DNA of 48,347 nucleotides from a bacterium (GCA_030619905.1 JAUXAO010000001.1:1-48347), one strand, 5' to 3'. Positions 1 to 10,461 are shown, counted from the first letter of the stretch. The notes: generated from the letters alone by a model not told the origin. Program-made: numbers and translations.

Positions 1-77
1 AAAGTTGGTTGATAAATCCAATAACCCAATCCTGCAACAACGATTATAATAATGATTACAATTATTGTTTTTGACAT
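1..77 (-). CDS. N-terminus of a small membrane protein, truncated by the window edge
   Basis: Reverse strand reads ATG at 77-75: MSKTIIVIIIIIVVAGLGYWIYQPT..., open to the left edge. Confidence 0.55.
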   Translation of the reverse strand, partial: MSKTIIVIIIIIVVAGLGYWIYQPT

Positions 78-129
78 ATTGTTTTTTTATTAAAGTTATT
101 TTATTTTGACCTTTCGTTTTCATTCTACC

Positions 130-158
130 AAAAAACCGCCTTCACTAAAAGACGGCTT
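130..158 (-). terminator. Rho-independent terminator downstream of the 322..546 gene
   Basis: Minus strand AGCCGTC-TTTTAGTGAA-GGCGGTTTTTT: GU-containing stem followed by a T-tract. Confidence 0.65.
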
Positions 159-321
159 CACTACTCTGCTCCCCAGTTCAAAGCTTATTATAACTCTGGA
201 AAATAGGGATTATATGGCAATAATGAAGAAAAAATTGTTAGAAATTAAGAGATTTTATAGAAATTTGAAGTTAAATACACTGACTGGACGATGTTTGATG
301 AAAGGTTAGAAAGAAAAAACT

Positions 322-546
322 CTAAAAGAAAGCATACAATACAGCCATTGCCAACGTGATAAATAGAGTCATACCAATCCAAAGTTTAGCACCAACTCTC
401 CTTGTTATGTATCCAGTATAAAGAAACACTGGAATTAAATACAAGGGCACCACATTCAGCGGTCTGTATATTACATTCTTAAAAATTATTATCAATCCTA
501 TCATGAGAACAGCTGTAACTATTGCTGTTTTTGTTTCATCTTTCAT
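322..546 (-). CDS. Small integral membrane protein, unknown function
   Basis: 74-aa ORF with hydrophobic segments; flanked by terminators and a TAGAAT box upstream. Confidence 0.6.
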   Translation of the reverse strand: MKDETKTAIVTAVLMIGLIIIFKNVIYRPLNVVPLYLIPVFLYTGYITRRVGAKLWIGMTLFITLAMAVLYAFF

Positions 547-597
547 ATTTTTTGGTTGTTTATAAATTACTTTATATGACCTTTAAAACATTCTACC

Positions 598-626
598 AAA
601 AAACCGCCTCCTTGACGAGGCGGTTT
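598..626 (-). terminator. Rho-independent terminator of the methyltransferase gene
   Basis: Minus strand AAACCGCCT-(8)-AGGCGGTTTTTT, 9-bp perfect stem plus T-tract. Confidence 0.85.
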
Positions 627-637
627 CGCTATCCTGT

Positions 638-1525
638 TTAGGCTAGAGAATTAATATTTAGTTTAGAATCGTTTTTTACAACCTTAGCAAGAGCAATCCT
701 TTCAATTTCAAATACTTTTAAATCAAGGTCTACTAATTTCATATAACGTTCCTGAACCTCCTTTCTTCCGATGTCTTCAATAAGAGAAATGGAATATTTT
801 GAAAGATAATCATTTATATCTTCCGGGTCCAAGCCATAAATAAACATCTTAAATCCTTTAACCAGCCATTTATAAAGGCTCTTTTTTGTAGAATTATTGA
901 GGTCTTTACCCTCAATAAAACTTTTTAGAACATAGGTAAAGACAATTTTGCTACCAGGAGCAGCCTGTGCTACATATTTTAATATACTATCATTGGCTTC
1001 TTTTGAAATATATTGCGTAACTCCTTCTAAAATAAAAAGAGTCTTAGAGGTTAAATCGTATCCTGCTTTTTTTAATTCAGCATCAAGACTTTGCTTCTCA
1101 AAATCAATAGAAACATAAACCACATGGTCTGGAAGCTTTCCTAGTATTTTTTTTATTTTTGTTCTTTTCTCTTTCATTACTGATGGATAATCCACTTCAA
1201 AGTAATGTATATTTTCTATACCAGGAATATAATAAGCACGGCAGTCCATTCCAGCACCAAGATTGACTACTGCTTCAATTTCCTTAATATTATTTTTTAA
1301 TACATCATCTATATAACGAAAGCGGCAAAAAAACCAACCCATTTCTTTCAATTTTACAATGGCATTATTTATTTTAGGTGAATGCTGGAGAAATATAAAA
1401 AATTTGTAAAAAGGCGACAATAATTTTTCAGAATATGGATCTTCAAAAAGTCGTTTTTCTTTCGGATATAACATTCCTGTAGCTCTTACATAAGCAACAC
1501 CCATACCTGTATTGATTGCTTTCAT
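638..1525 (-). CDS. Class I SAM-dependent methyltransferase (leucine carboxyl methyltransferase-like family)
   Basis: Motifs 'RATGMLYPKEKRLFEDPYSEKLL' and 'VVNLGAGMDCRAYYI' typical of the LCMT-like/TIGR00027-type family. Confidence 0.8.
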   Translation of the reverse strand: MKAINTGMGVAYVRATGMLYPKEKRLFEDPYSEKLLSPFYKFFIFLQHSPKINNAIVKLKEMGWFFCRFRYIDDVLKNNIKEIEAVVNLGAGMDCRAYYIPGIENIHYFEVDYPSVMKEKRTKIKKILGKLPDHVVYVSIDFEKQSLDAELKKAGYDLTSKTLFILEGVTQYISKEANDSILKYVAQAAPGSKIVFTYVLKSFIEGKDLNNSTKKSLYKWLVKGFKMFIYGLDPEDINDYLSKYSISLIEDIGRKEVQERYMKLVDLDLKVFEIERIALAKVVKNDSKLNINSLA

Positions 1526-1562
1526 AATATTAATAATAATTAATAATCTTCTTTTATTCTAC

Positions 1563-1589
1563 TAAAAAACTGCCTAAACGACAAGGCGG
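1563..1589 (-). terminator. Probable terminator after tRNA-Asn
   Basis: Minus CCGCCT...AGGCAGTTTTTT, imperfect stem with T-tract. Confidence 0.55.
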
Positions 1590-1596
1590 AAATTTG

Positions 1597-1910
1597 CTCC
1601 GCGGGTAGGATTCGAACCTACAACCTAGTGCTTACATCTTGTCCTAATGTTTCCAATAGGCATGGACTATATCATCACCCTTCTTGTATAAAGACTAGGG
1701 TGCGAGGCGCTTCCCCCGGCATAAATCCGGGGTACTCCATTATAGGATAGTCTCTGAACCTTCCCTAAAAATCAATTAGGACTTGGCTGCGGATTACCAT
1801 TTCCTTTTAGGAATTAGGCTTCCCGCAATTCACCTCGTTTTTCAATCCCGATTTCTCGAGAAAGCTGCAAATTTTCACAGGCACCCGCGCTACCATTGCG
1901 CCACCGCGGA
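1597..1910 (-). tRNA. tRNA-Asn(GUU), interrupted by a group I intron; exons 1910-1877 (34 nt) and 1634-1597 (38 nt)
   Basis: Exons join to TCCGCGG-TG-GCGC-AATGGTA-GCGC-G-GGTGC-CTGTTAA-GCACT-AGGTT-GTAGG-TTCGAAT-CCTAC-CCGCGGA-G: complete cloverleaf, anticodon GTT, Asn-like acceptor and discriminator G. Confidence 0.9.
1635..1876 (-). other. Group I self-splicing intron (subgroup IA-like), about 242 nt, no ORF
   Basis: Conserved core 'TTGCGGGAA', 'AATCCGCAGCCAAG', 'GTTCAGAGACTAT', 'GATATAGTCC'; P7 GACTAT/ATAGTC, P3 CGAGG/CCTCG, P8 CACCC/GGGTG, P7.1/7.2-like CCCCGG/CCGGGG, P9 CCTA/TAGG, P1 CTGT/GCAG with a U.G pair at the splice site, terminal omega-G. Confidence 0.92.
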
Positions 1911-1951
1911 ATATAATTATATTACTCTATTTTTAATATATTTTCAACTAA

Positions 1952-3190
1952 TTAGTAATCTTTTAATTTTTTCAGACCTTCCAGCTTGCGGATTCTCTCC
2001 AAAGCTTTGGCTTGAATCTGACGAATTCTTTCTCTGGTCACTCCAAACACCTTTCCTACTTCTTCTAAAGTATGAGTAACTCCATCTTCTAAGCCAAATC
2101 TCATTGCTAAAATCTTTTTCTCGCGTGGAGTCAATTCGGCTGAGATTTCCTCTAATCTTTCTTTTAAAAGATTGCGGGCCGCCATTGTCAATGGAGAAGG
2201 AGTTTTCAAATCTTCAATAAATTCGGCTAAAACGCTATCTTTATTATCTTCCCCAACCGGTGTTTCCAGAGAAACCGCTTTTTGTTTAATCTGCATTATA
2301 TGATGGACTTTTTCCACTTCAATCCCCATTTCAGCAGCAATTTCTTCTGGAAGAGGGTCGCGGCCTAAACTTTGTAAAAGCTTTCTTTTTGCTTTCTCAT
2401 ATTTAGAAATTGTTTCTATCATATGAACCGGAATTCGAATAGTTCTGGCCTGGTCAGCAATAGCTCTTGTAACTGCCTGTCTTATCCACCAAGTAGCGTA
2501 AGTGGAAAACTTGTATCCCTTCCGCCAGTCAAATTTCTCTACAGCTCGGAAAAGTCCTAAGTTTCCTTCTTGAATCAAGTCTAATAAAGTTAAATTCCGT
2601 GAACGACCAACATATCTTTTAGCTATAGAAACTACTAATCGTAAATTGGCTTTAGTCAAAATCTTCTTAGCCTCCTCGTCCCCTTTCTCAATTCTTTTAG
2701 CTAATTCTTTCTCTTCACGAGCCGATATCATTGAAGTTCTCCCAATTTCTTTTAAATACATTCGAATTGAATCAATTCTTGGACCAACTAAGGCTTTTTT
2801 AGTTTTTTCGTTTTTATCTTTTATCTCTAAAAATCCTTTTTTCTCTTTTATTTCAATACCTTTGTTTTCCAAATCTTGATAAAGTTTTTCCAAACCTTTA
2901 ATGTCTTTTTCTAAATTAGGAAAAAAACTCAAAACCTCATTCAAGGTAATGAAACCACGGTTCTTTCCTTTTCTAAAAAGCTCTTTAATTTTTTCCGGTT
3001 GGAAAACAGGAGAACGCCGTTTAGAAAAAGGTTTCAAAATAGCGACTTTTCTCCTTTTCTTTATCATTCTTTTTTTCGCTTTAATCTTTCTTGGCCGACT
3101 CTTTCTTGTTTTAGTTTTTTTAGGCCGATTCTTTCTTTTCTTTATTATCTTCTTTATTTTCTTTGGTTTTGACTGTTTTTTTCTTGGCAT
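1952..3190 (-). CDS. rpoD: RNA polymerase primary sigma factor
   Basis: Sigma-70 regions '[55 protein letters not shown]' and '[15 protein letters not shown]...[29 protein letters not shown]'. Confidence 0.98.
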   Translation of the reverse strand: MPRKKQSKPKKIKKIIKKRKNRPKKTKTRKSRPRKIKAKKRMIKKRRKVAILKPFSKRRSPVFQPEKIKELFRKGKNRGFITLNEVLSFFPNLEKDIKGLEKLYQDLENKGIEIKEKKGFLEIKDKNEKTKKALVGPRIDSIRMYLKEIGRTSMISAREEKELAKRIEKGDEEAKKILTKANLRLVVSIAKRYVGRSRNLTLLDLIQEGNLGLFRAVEKFDWRKGYKFSTYATWWIRQAVTRAIADQARTIRIPVHMIETISKYEKAKRKLLQSLGRDPLPEEIAAEMGIEVEKVHHIMQIKQKAVSLETPVGEDNKDSVLAEFIEDLKTPSPLTMAARNLLKERLEEISAELTPREKKILAMRFGLEDGVTHTLEEVGKVFGVTRERIRQIQAKALERIRKLEGLKKLKDY

Positions 3191-3191
3191 G

Positions 3192-4967
3192 TTATTGCAA
3201 ATTATTTTTATTTAATTTTTTCGCTGATTCATTAAATTCCTCTATCAGTTTTTTCATTCTTTTTTCATCTTTATTTCCTTCTGCTTCCCGAATATCCTTT
3301 GATATTTCCTGAAGTTTATCCTTTATAACCAATGTATTCAATTCTTTTAAACAAATATGAAGCTCCTGTTTAGGATCTAATTCCTCTTCAATTTCAGATC
3401 TTAAAGCAAGAACATCCAAAAATTCTTTCATCTCAGGTGGTACTTTTGATTTCTTTTTTTTCAAAAAAGTTAAGACTTCTTTTGTTTTAGGAGAGAGTAA
3501 GAAAAGATAGTTTTTATCAAATGATTCCAGTTCATCCGGCAATTTTAAAAGCAAAGAAAGGATTTTCTCTTCCAATATTTCTTTCCTTGTTTTTTCTTTC
3601 TCCAGAGTCTTATCTTCTTCTGTAATTGGTGATTCTTCATACTTTTCCCCGCCTTTTCTTAAAACTTTTCTAAGTTCTTCTAAAACTGACTCTTCTGAAA
3701 CTTTTAACTTTCTAGATAATTCCTGAAGCCAGTGAGATTGTAAAATTTTGTTTGGAATCTTAGCTATAACAGTTAAAAGAGTTTTTGAAATTCCTTTTTT
3801 CCCTTCAGCTGAATTTTCATCAAATTTTGAAAATGCGCTTTCAAAGTAAAAATCAAGGATTGATTTAGAAGAGTTAATTAATTTCTCCCATTTCTTCGGA
3901 TCCTTGGAAATAATGTCAGCTGGGTCACTTCCCGAAGGCATAGTAATAACTTTTATCTGAAAATCCTCTTTTTGAGACAAGTCAATTCCTCTTCGAGTAG
4001 CAGAATCACCAGCAATATCCATATCAAAAGCAGTAATTAGATTTTGAGAATAACGCTTTAGAATTTTTAATTGAAAAGGAGTTAAGGCTGTGCCGCTTGT
4101 GCTTACTGTATTCTGAAAACCAGTCTGATGGGACAAAATTACATCTGTGTACCCTTCAACCAAAATACAAGCATCATTTCTTCTTACTTCTATCCTGGCA
4201 GAATTTAGTCCATATAGAACCCGGCTTTTGTCATACAATAAAGTATTTGGAGTATTAATATATTTGGCAACCTCCTCGTCTTTAGTTTTCAGCTTTGGGT
4301 CTTGAGCTTTTTCAAATACCCTTCCTCCGAATCCAATAACCTGAGAATTCAAATCAAAAACAGGAAAAATGATTCTCCCTCGAAATCTATCATAAGCTGA
4401 ATGAACTTCCTCAGATTCTTTTTTTATAGCCAAACCAGCTTTTACTATTTCTTCTCTTTCATATCCCTTGGAGACCAGAAAATCAGATAAACCTCGCCAG
4501 GTATTCGGAGCATAACCCAATCGCCATTTTTTAATTGATTTTTCATTTATTTCCCTTTTTAAAAGATATTCTTTAACTTCCAATCCGATTTTACTTTCTT
4601 TTAACTGTCTTTCAAAAAATCGACAGGCCAACTCTGTAATTTCATATAATCTTTTTCTCTCAGTTTCTAATTTAGGATCTTGTCTCCTGAGTTCAATTCC
4701 CGCTCTTTTAGCTAAAATCCTTAAGGCATCACCGAATTCCAGTCCTTCAATTTCCATTACAAATTTAAAGACATCCCCAAATTTTCCACATCCGAAACAC
4801 TTAAAAATCTGCTTGGAAGGCGAAACAAAAAATGAGGGCTTCTTTTCTGAGTGAAAAGGACAAAGGGCCCGGTAATTAATTCCTGTTTTTTGAAGTTTGA
4901 TATAAGAACCAATTACTTCAACAATATCCAATCTTGATTTTATTTCTTCAATTGGATTTTGATCCAT
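3192..4967 (-). CDS. dnaG: DNA primase
   Basis: Zinc-binding '[36 protein letters not shown]' and TOPRIM '[14 protein letters not shown]...[14 protein letters not shown]'. Confidence 0.98.
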   Translation of the reverse strand: MDQNPIEEIKSRLDIVEVIGSYIKLQKTGINYRALCPFHSEKKPSFFVSPSKQIFKCFGCGKFGDVFKFVMEIEGLEFGDALRILAKRAGIELRRQDPKLETERKRLYEITELACRFFERQLKESKIGLEVKEYLLKREINEKSIKKWRLGYAPNTWRGLSDFLVSKGYEREEIVKAGLAIKKESEEVHSAYDRFRGRIIFPVFDLNSQVIGFGGRVFEKAQDPKLKTKDEEVAKYINTPNTLLYDKSRVLYGLNSARIEVRRNDACILVEGYTDVILSHQTGFQNTVSTSGTALTPFQLKILKRYSQNLITAFDMDIAGDSATRRGIDLSQKEDFQIKVITMPSGSDPADIISKDPKKWEKLINSSKSILDFYFESAFSKFDENSAEGKKGISKTLLTVIAKIPNKILQSHWLQELSRKLKVSEESVLEELRKVLRKGGEKYEESPITEEDKTLEKEKTRKEILEEKILSLLLKLPDELESFDKNYLFLLSPKTKEVLTFLKKKKSKVPPEMKEFLDVLALRSEIEEELDPKQELHICLKELNTLVIKDKLQEISKDIREAEGNKDEKRMKKLIEEFNESAKKLNKNNLQ

Positions 4968-4971
4968 AATA

Positions 4972-5520
4972 TTATTTACGGGAGAAATTAGAAGCCTTTT
5001 TTACCTGGCTATTTGGAATATAGTGTAAAGTATTTTCTGTATCTATTATAGTAGTTATTCTCAGATTAAAATCTTTAACTTTTCCTTTAGTTCCAGAAAT
5101 TTCAATTTCTTCTCCCACTCGGTACTGATCTTCTAAAAGAATAAAAAGTCCAGATAAATAATCCTGAATCAAGCTCTTAGCTCCGAAACCTAAAGCCAAA
5201 CCACCAACACCAATACCAGCTAAAAGAGGAGCAATTTCCACTCCAAACTCAGGAAGAATCGTTATAAGAGCAAGCATCCAAATTACTACTTTAAGAAGAG
5301 TAAAGCAAACTTTTTCCAGAGTTTCTAATCTTTTTTCTTCAAACTTTGACTCTACTTTTCCGAGTTTAATGCCGTTTTTGGCAAGATTCTTAAGAAGTCT
5401 CAGAATGAAAGTCTTAACAAAACGGATGGCTATTGAAGCTCCAATTAAAATGGCTAATACTTTAATTCCATGAGAAATCATCCAGGATATTAAATTTTCT
5501 AAAATGTTTTCTAAAACCAT
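4972..5520 (-). CDS. Small MscS-family mechanosensitive channel
   Basis: 'GVGGLALGFGAKSLIQDYLSGLFILLEDQYRVGEEIEI' MscS pore/beta domain signature. Confidence 0.9.
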   Translation of the reverse strand: MVLENILENLISWMISHGIKVLAILIGASIAIRFVKTFILRLLKNLAKNGIKLGKVESKFEEKRLETLEKVCFTLLKVVIWMLALITILPEFGVEIAPLLAGIGVGGLALGFGAKSLIQDYLSGLFILLEDQYRVGEEIEISGTKGKVKDFNLRITTIIDTENTLHYIPNSQVKKASNFSRK

Positions 5521-5559
5521 ATATTTATTATTTATTATTTTACTTCGATAAAGTAAAGG

Positions 5560-5645
5560 CGGTAGGGGTGGGATTCGAACCCACGAGGCGCCAAAGACGC
5601 CACGGCTTTCCGGGCCGTTCCTTTAAACCACTCAGGAACCCTACC
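5560..5645 (-). tRNA. tRNA-Ser(GGA) with C at position 33
   Basis: GGTAGGG...ACGGC-CCGGAAA-GCCGT...long variable arm...GTGGG-TTCGAAT-CCCAC-CCCTACC-G. Confidence 0.9.
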
Positions 5646-5651
5646 AATAAT

Positions 5652-6554
5652 TTATACTTTCATTCCCCTTAATGCTTTTGTCCTTTCCTCAACTGATGGA
5701 TGAGTCATAAAAATCTTTGTAAACCAGCTTTTTTTCTGCTTTCCTCTAAATGGCGAGGCAATGAATAAATGAGCAGTGGAATTATTAGCTACTTTCATCT
5801 GAGTTTGGTCAGAAGAGATTTTCTCCAAAGCACGAGCTAATCCCTCAGGATACCTAGTTAAAAGAGCGCCGGAAGCATCGGCTAAAAATTCTCTTTTTCT
5901 GGATATAGCCAAACGAATCAAACTGGCTGCCAAGGGAGCTAAAATAGCTGCTACTAATCCTAGAACTAAGATTAAAAGACCTAAATATCCTTGTTTTGAA
6001 TCTCTTCTATTTAATCCACCATAAAAAGTTATTCTCAAAAAGAAATTAGAAAGCAAAGCTACAATCCCTACTAAAATAACAATGACTGTTCCTAAAAGAA
6101 TATCTCTGTTTTTAATATGGCTGAGCTCATGCGCTATAACCCCTTCCAGTTCCACCCTGTCTAATTTTTCCAAGAGCCCTTTAGTAACAGCAATAACAGC
6201 ATGTTTTTCATCTCTTCCGGTAGCAAAAGCATTGGGTTGTGATTCAGGAAGAATACAAATTTTTGGCAAAGGCAATCCAGCAGTAATGCAAAGGTTTTCA
6301 ACCAGCCGATAAAGTTCTGGATTATCTTGCTTTTTTATTGGCTTGGCCCGGGTAATTCGAAGAACAATTTTATCTGAGTGCCAGTAACTTAAAAAACTGC
6401 TAACAATGCTGAAAATTACTGCTACTATCAGAATAAGGGAATTTTCAAGCAAATAGCTAAAAAGCCAGCCCAAAGCAATGATAAAAACCAAAAAGAAAAT
6501 AATAAACAGCCAGGTCTTGCGAATATTTGATTCAGCCTGAGAATATAATGTCAT
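5652..6554 (-). CDS. htpX: HtpX-like M48 zinc metalloprotease
   Basis: HEXXH 'VIAHELSHIKNRDILLGT', N-terminal TM segments, C-terminal 'FMTHPSVEERTKALR'. Confidence 0.97.
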   Translation of the reverse strand: MTLYSQAESNIRKTWLFIIFFLVFIIALGWLFSYLLENSLILIVAVIFSIVSSFLSYWHSDKIVLRITRAKPIKKQDNPELYRLVENLCITAGLPLPKICILPESQPNAFATGRDEKHAVIAVTKGLLEKLDRVELEGVIAHELSHIKNRDILLGTVIVILVGIVALLSNFFLRITFYGGLNRRDSKQGYLGLLILVLGLVAAILAPLAASLIRLAISRKREFLADASGALLTRYPEGLARALEKISSDQTQMKVANNSTAHLFIASPFRGKQKKSWFTKIFMTHPSVEERTKALRGMKV

Positions 6555-6561
6555 TAGAAAA

Positions 6562-7116
6562 TTAGAAACTTACTTTTGGTGTTTCTTTGGCTTCAGCCTC
6601 TTCTAATTCAAACAAATCCATTTTCTTGAAATTAAAGGTTCTGGCAACAATATTTGATGGAAAAGCTTCTCTTTTGATATTCAAATCTCTGACATTTCCA
6701 TTATAGAAACGTCTGGCTGCCTGAATCTTGTCCTCAGTATCACGAAGCTCTCTTTGTAATTCTAAAAAATTCGCTGAGGCCTTAAGGTCTGGATAATTTT
6801 CTGAAACAGCAAAAAGGGATTTTAACGTGTTAGTCAACATATTCTCGGCTTTGGCTTTTTCTTCAACACTTTGAGCTCCCATTGCCCGAGATCTTGCTTC
6901 AGTAACTTTTTCAAAAACTCCTTTTTCATGAGCAGCATATCCTTTAACTGTTTGCACTAAGTTGGGAATTAAGTTGTACCTTCTTTTCAACTGGACATCA
7001 ATGTCAGACCAGGCTTCTTTTGCTCTGTTTTTTATTTTAACCAAGCTGTTATAAATTCCAATAGTCCAAAGAGCAAGAATAAAAACTACAATTAAAACTA
7101 TATTAAGAGTTGTCAT
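6562..7116 (-). CDS. lemA: LemA family protein (start revised to MTTLNIV at 7116)
   Basis: 'SDIDVQLKRRYNLIPNLVQTVKGYAAHEKGVFEKVTEARSRA'; ORF call at 7134 uses TTG, ATG at 7116 is more likely. Confidence 0.95.
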   Translation of the reverse strand: MTTLNIVLIVVFILALWTIGIYNSLVKIKNRAKEAWSDIDVQLKRRYNLIPNLVQTVKGYAAHEKGVFEKVTEARSRAMGAQSVEEKAKAENMLTNTLKSLFAVSENYPDLKASANFLELQRELRDTEDKIQAARRFYNGNVRDLNIKREAFPSNIVARTFNFKKMDLFELEEAEAKETPKVSF

Positions 7117-7153
7117 ATTATTTTTAATTATCAATTATCTCCGACCTTTGAAA

Positions 7154-7684
7154 TTATTTTGGTAATTCTAAAATTATTTTACTGATTGTCAGATGCTGAG
7201 CAATAAATTTATAATTAAGAAGTTTTAAAACCATTAAGAAATCGGAAAGTTCAGAGCGGAAAGTTTCCGGACCAGTAAATACTTCCATACCCTGTTTTAC
7301 TAAATTTTTAAAATAATTTTTCAATATCTCTTCCTTTCCTTTTTCCTTCAAATAATCAACAATTTTTTTAAACTCTCCCCTATCAAGCCAAATTCCCTGA
7401 CATAGATTGCAAACATCAACTTTAATTTTGGAATCATTATACTTGACTGAATAGAGGGGAGTTGAACAAACAGGACAATACTTTTGAATCTGGCTGATTT
7501 TAAACTTTGTTTTATCCTGCCAAAGATCTATATCTAACCAGCTTAAATCCTTGTCTTTTTCATCTTTAGCCTGGCTCAATTCATCCTTTTCAAACCAAAG
7601 TCCAAGACATTGGGAACAATAATCAATTTCCACTCCATAGAAAACAACTTTTTTCATTTCTATTTTACAAAGAGGACATTTCAT
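7154..7684 (-). CDS. Double zinc-ribbon (TFIIB-type zinc finger) protein; start revised to MKCPLCKIE
   Basis: 'MKCPLCKIEMKKV...YCSQCLGLWFEKDEL' and 'YCPVCSTPLYSV...VCNLCQGIWLDRGEF'. Confidence 0.85.
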   Translation of the reverse strand: MKCPLCKIEMKKVVFYGVEIDYCSQCLGLWFEKDELSQAKDEKDKDLSWLDIDLWQDKTKFKISQIQKYCPVCSTPLYSVKYNDSKIKVDVCNLCQGIWLDRGEFKKIVDYLKEKGKEEILKNYFKNLVKQGMEVFTGPETFRSELSDFLMVLKLLNYKFIAQHLTISKIILELPK

Positions 7685-7754
7685 GTTTTTTATTATAACC
7701 AAAAACTCCCTCAAAATCAATTAAGAGAGCTTCTGATAGATTTTTATACAATGT

Positions 7755-9395
<1,641 letters not shown>

Positions 9396-9686
9396 CTAAT
9401 CAAGAATCGCTAAAATATCTTCTTCTTTGGCAATTAAATATTCTTTATCGCCGACCTTTATTTCGCTTGGGCCATACTTTGTAAAAAGAACCTTGTCTCC
9501 CTTTTTTACTTCTATGGCAACCCTTTTGCCTGAAGACAATCTTTTGCCAGGACCAACAGCAATTACCTTGCCTTGTTCTGGCCTATCTTTTTCTACTGTC
9601 TCTGGAAGCAAAATTCCTGATTTTGTTTTTTCTTCTTGAGAAATTGGTTCAACAAGAATATGATCTGATAATGGTTTAATGTTCAT
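9396..9686 (-). CDS. groES: Co-chaperonin GroES
   Basis: 'IKPLSDHILVEPISQEEKTKSGILLPETVEKDRPEQGKVIAVGPGK...GDKVLFTKYGPSEIKVGDKEYLIAKEEDILAIL'. Confidence 0.98.
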   Translation of the reverse strand: MNIKPLSDHILVEPISQEEKTKSGILLPETVEKDRPEQGKVIAVGPGKRLSSGKRVAIEVKKGDKVLFTKYGPSEIKVGDKEYLIAKEEDILAILD

Positions 9687-9741
9687 GTTAATTATTAATT
9701 AAAAAAAGTTTTTGGTTGTGACCTTTATTGTTAATATCTCT

Positions 9742-9769
9742 ATTCTAATTACAAAATAAATTTTGTCAA
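9742..9769 (-). promoter_or_regulatory. Sigma-A-type promoter of groES-groEL
   Basis: Minus strand TTGACA-N16-TAGAAT upstream of groES. Confidence 0.75.
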
Positions 9770-9809
9770 ACTCCAATTGGGTTCTCTTCATAATTTGAAA
9801 AAAGTAAGA

Positions 9810-9834
9810 GGGTGTCAATTCTATTTTGACACCC
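9810..9834 (-). terminator. Terminator hairpin downstream of the 9843..10328 gene
   Basis: GGGTGTCAA-ttctatt-TTGACACCC, followed on the minus strand by CTCTTACTTTTTT. Confidence 0.75.
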
Positions 9835-9842
9835 TTCTTAAG

Positions 9843-10328
9843 TCAACAAATCTCATAAAAGTAAAATATAGCAGAAAGACTTCTTTCTCTTGCTTCTTTC
9901 TTTATCTGGTCTGCAGTTTTCTTTTCTTTTCTATTAAATAATTTTCTATTAAATAATGAAATCCTTATTAAGCAAATGCCCCTTCTCTTGAATTTTCTTT
10001 CTGCCCCTTTTTCCCACCAATCTCGAATCTGAACTGATAAGATCTCGATATCTGATTGAGGCCCTGTTTGAAATTTTATAAAAGCATCTATTCCACTTTG
10101 ATCAGCAGCACTGTAATGAGCAGTAGGAATAACTTCTATTATTCTCCTTCCACCCGGAAATTCCGTCTTCTTTTTCTGATAATACTCTAAGGCTTGAATG
10201 ACATATTGTTCTGTTTCTAAGCCCCGCCGAGTTTCAGGTGAATAGGGAATTTTTAATATACATAAAACTCTTTTTATCTCGTTTTCTGTTTTTCTATCGA
10301 CTCTTTTTTCTTTTACTCTTCTCACCAT
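9843..10328 (-). CDS. Hypothetical protein, possibly a PD-(D/E)XK-like fold
   Basis: 161-aa ORF with its own terminator; 'SAADQSGIDAFIKF...EILSVQIRDWWEKG' resembles a degenerate nuclease core. Confidence 0.6.
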   Translation of the reverse strand: MVRRVKEKRVDRKTENEIKRVLCILKIPYSPETRRGLETEQYVIQALEYYQKKKTEFPGGRRIIEVIPTAHYSAADQSGIDAFIKFQTGPQSDIEILSVQIRDWWEKGAERKFKRRGICLIRISLFNRKLFNRKEKKTADQIKKEARERSLSAIFYFYEIC

Positions 10329-10426
10329 TTTCTTTACCTCCTTTTAAGAAATATTTTATTATTCACGTGCTAATTTCATCTTAGCATAAATTTTGAATAT
10401 TACCAGAGTAGTTCTTTGTTTTTAAA

Positions 10427-10455
10427 TTGACTTTGAAATAAAATCTTGATAGAAT
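10427..10455 (+). promoter_or_regulatory. Promoter of the holin-like gene
   Basis: TTGACT-N17-TAGAAT, -10 box ends 6 nt before ATG. Confidence 0.75.
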
Positions 10456-10461
10456 GAGTTA

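Noticed and set aside
106-309. 67-aa + strand ORF
   Set aside because: Overlaps a terminator and has no recognizable features; probably non-coding
1871-1886. Reading the interrupted tRNA as tRNA-His(GUG) or Thr
   Set aside because: Loop CTGTGAA or CTTGTAA would violate the U / omega-G splice rule; Asn-type acceptor, discriminator G and canonical CTGTTAA loop fit only Asn
1783-2079. 98-aa + strand ORF overlapping the tRNA-Asn intron, possible intron-encoded endonuclease
   Set aside because: Opposite strand to the intron, runs into rpoD antisense, no LAGLIDADG/GIY-YIG/HNH motif
9687-9780. CIRCE/HrcA operator upstream of groES
   Set aside because: No TTAGCACTC-N9-GAGTGCTAA-like inverted repeat is present
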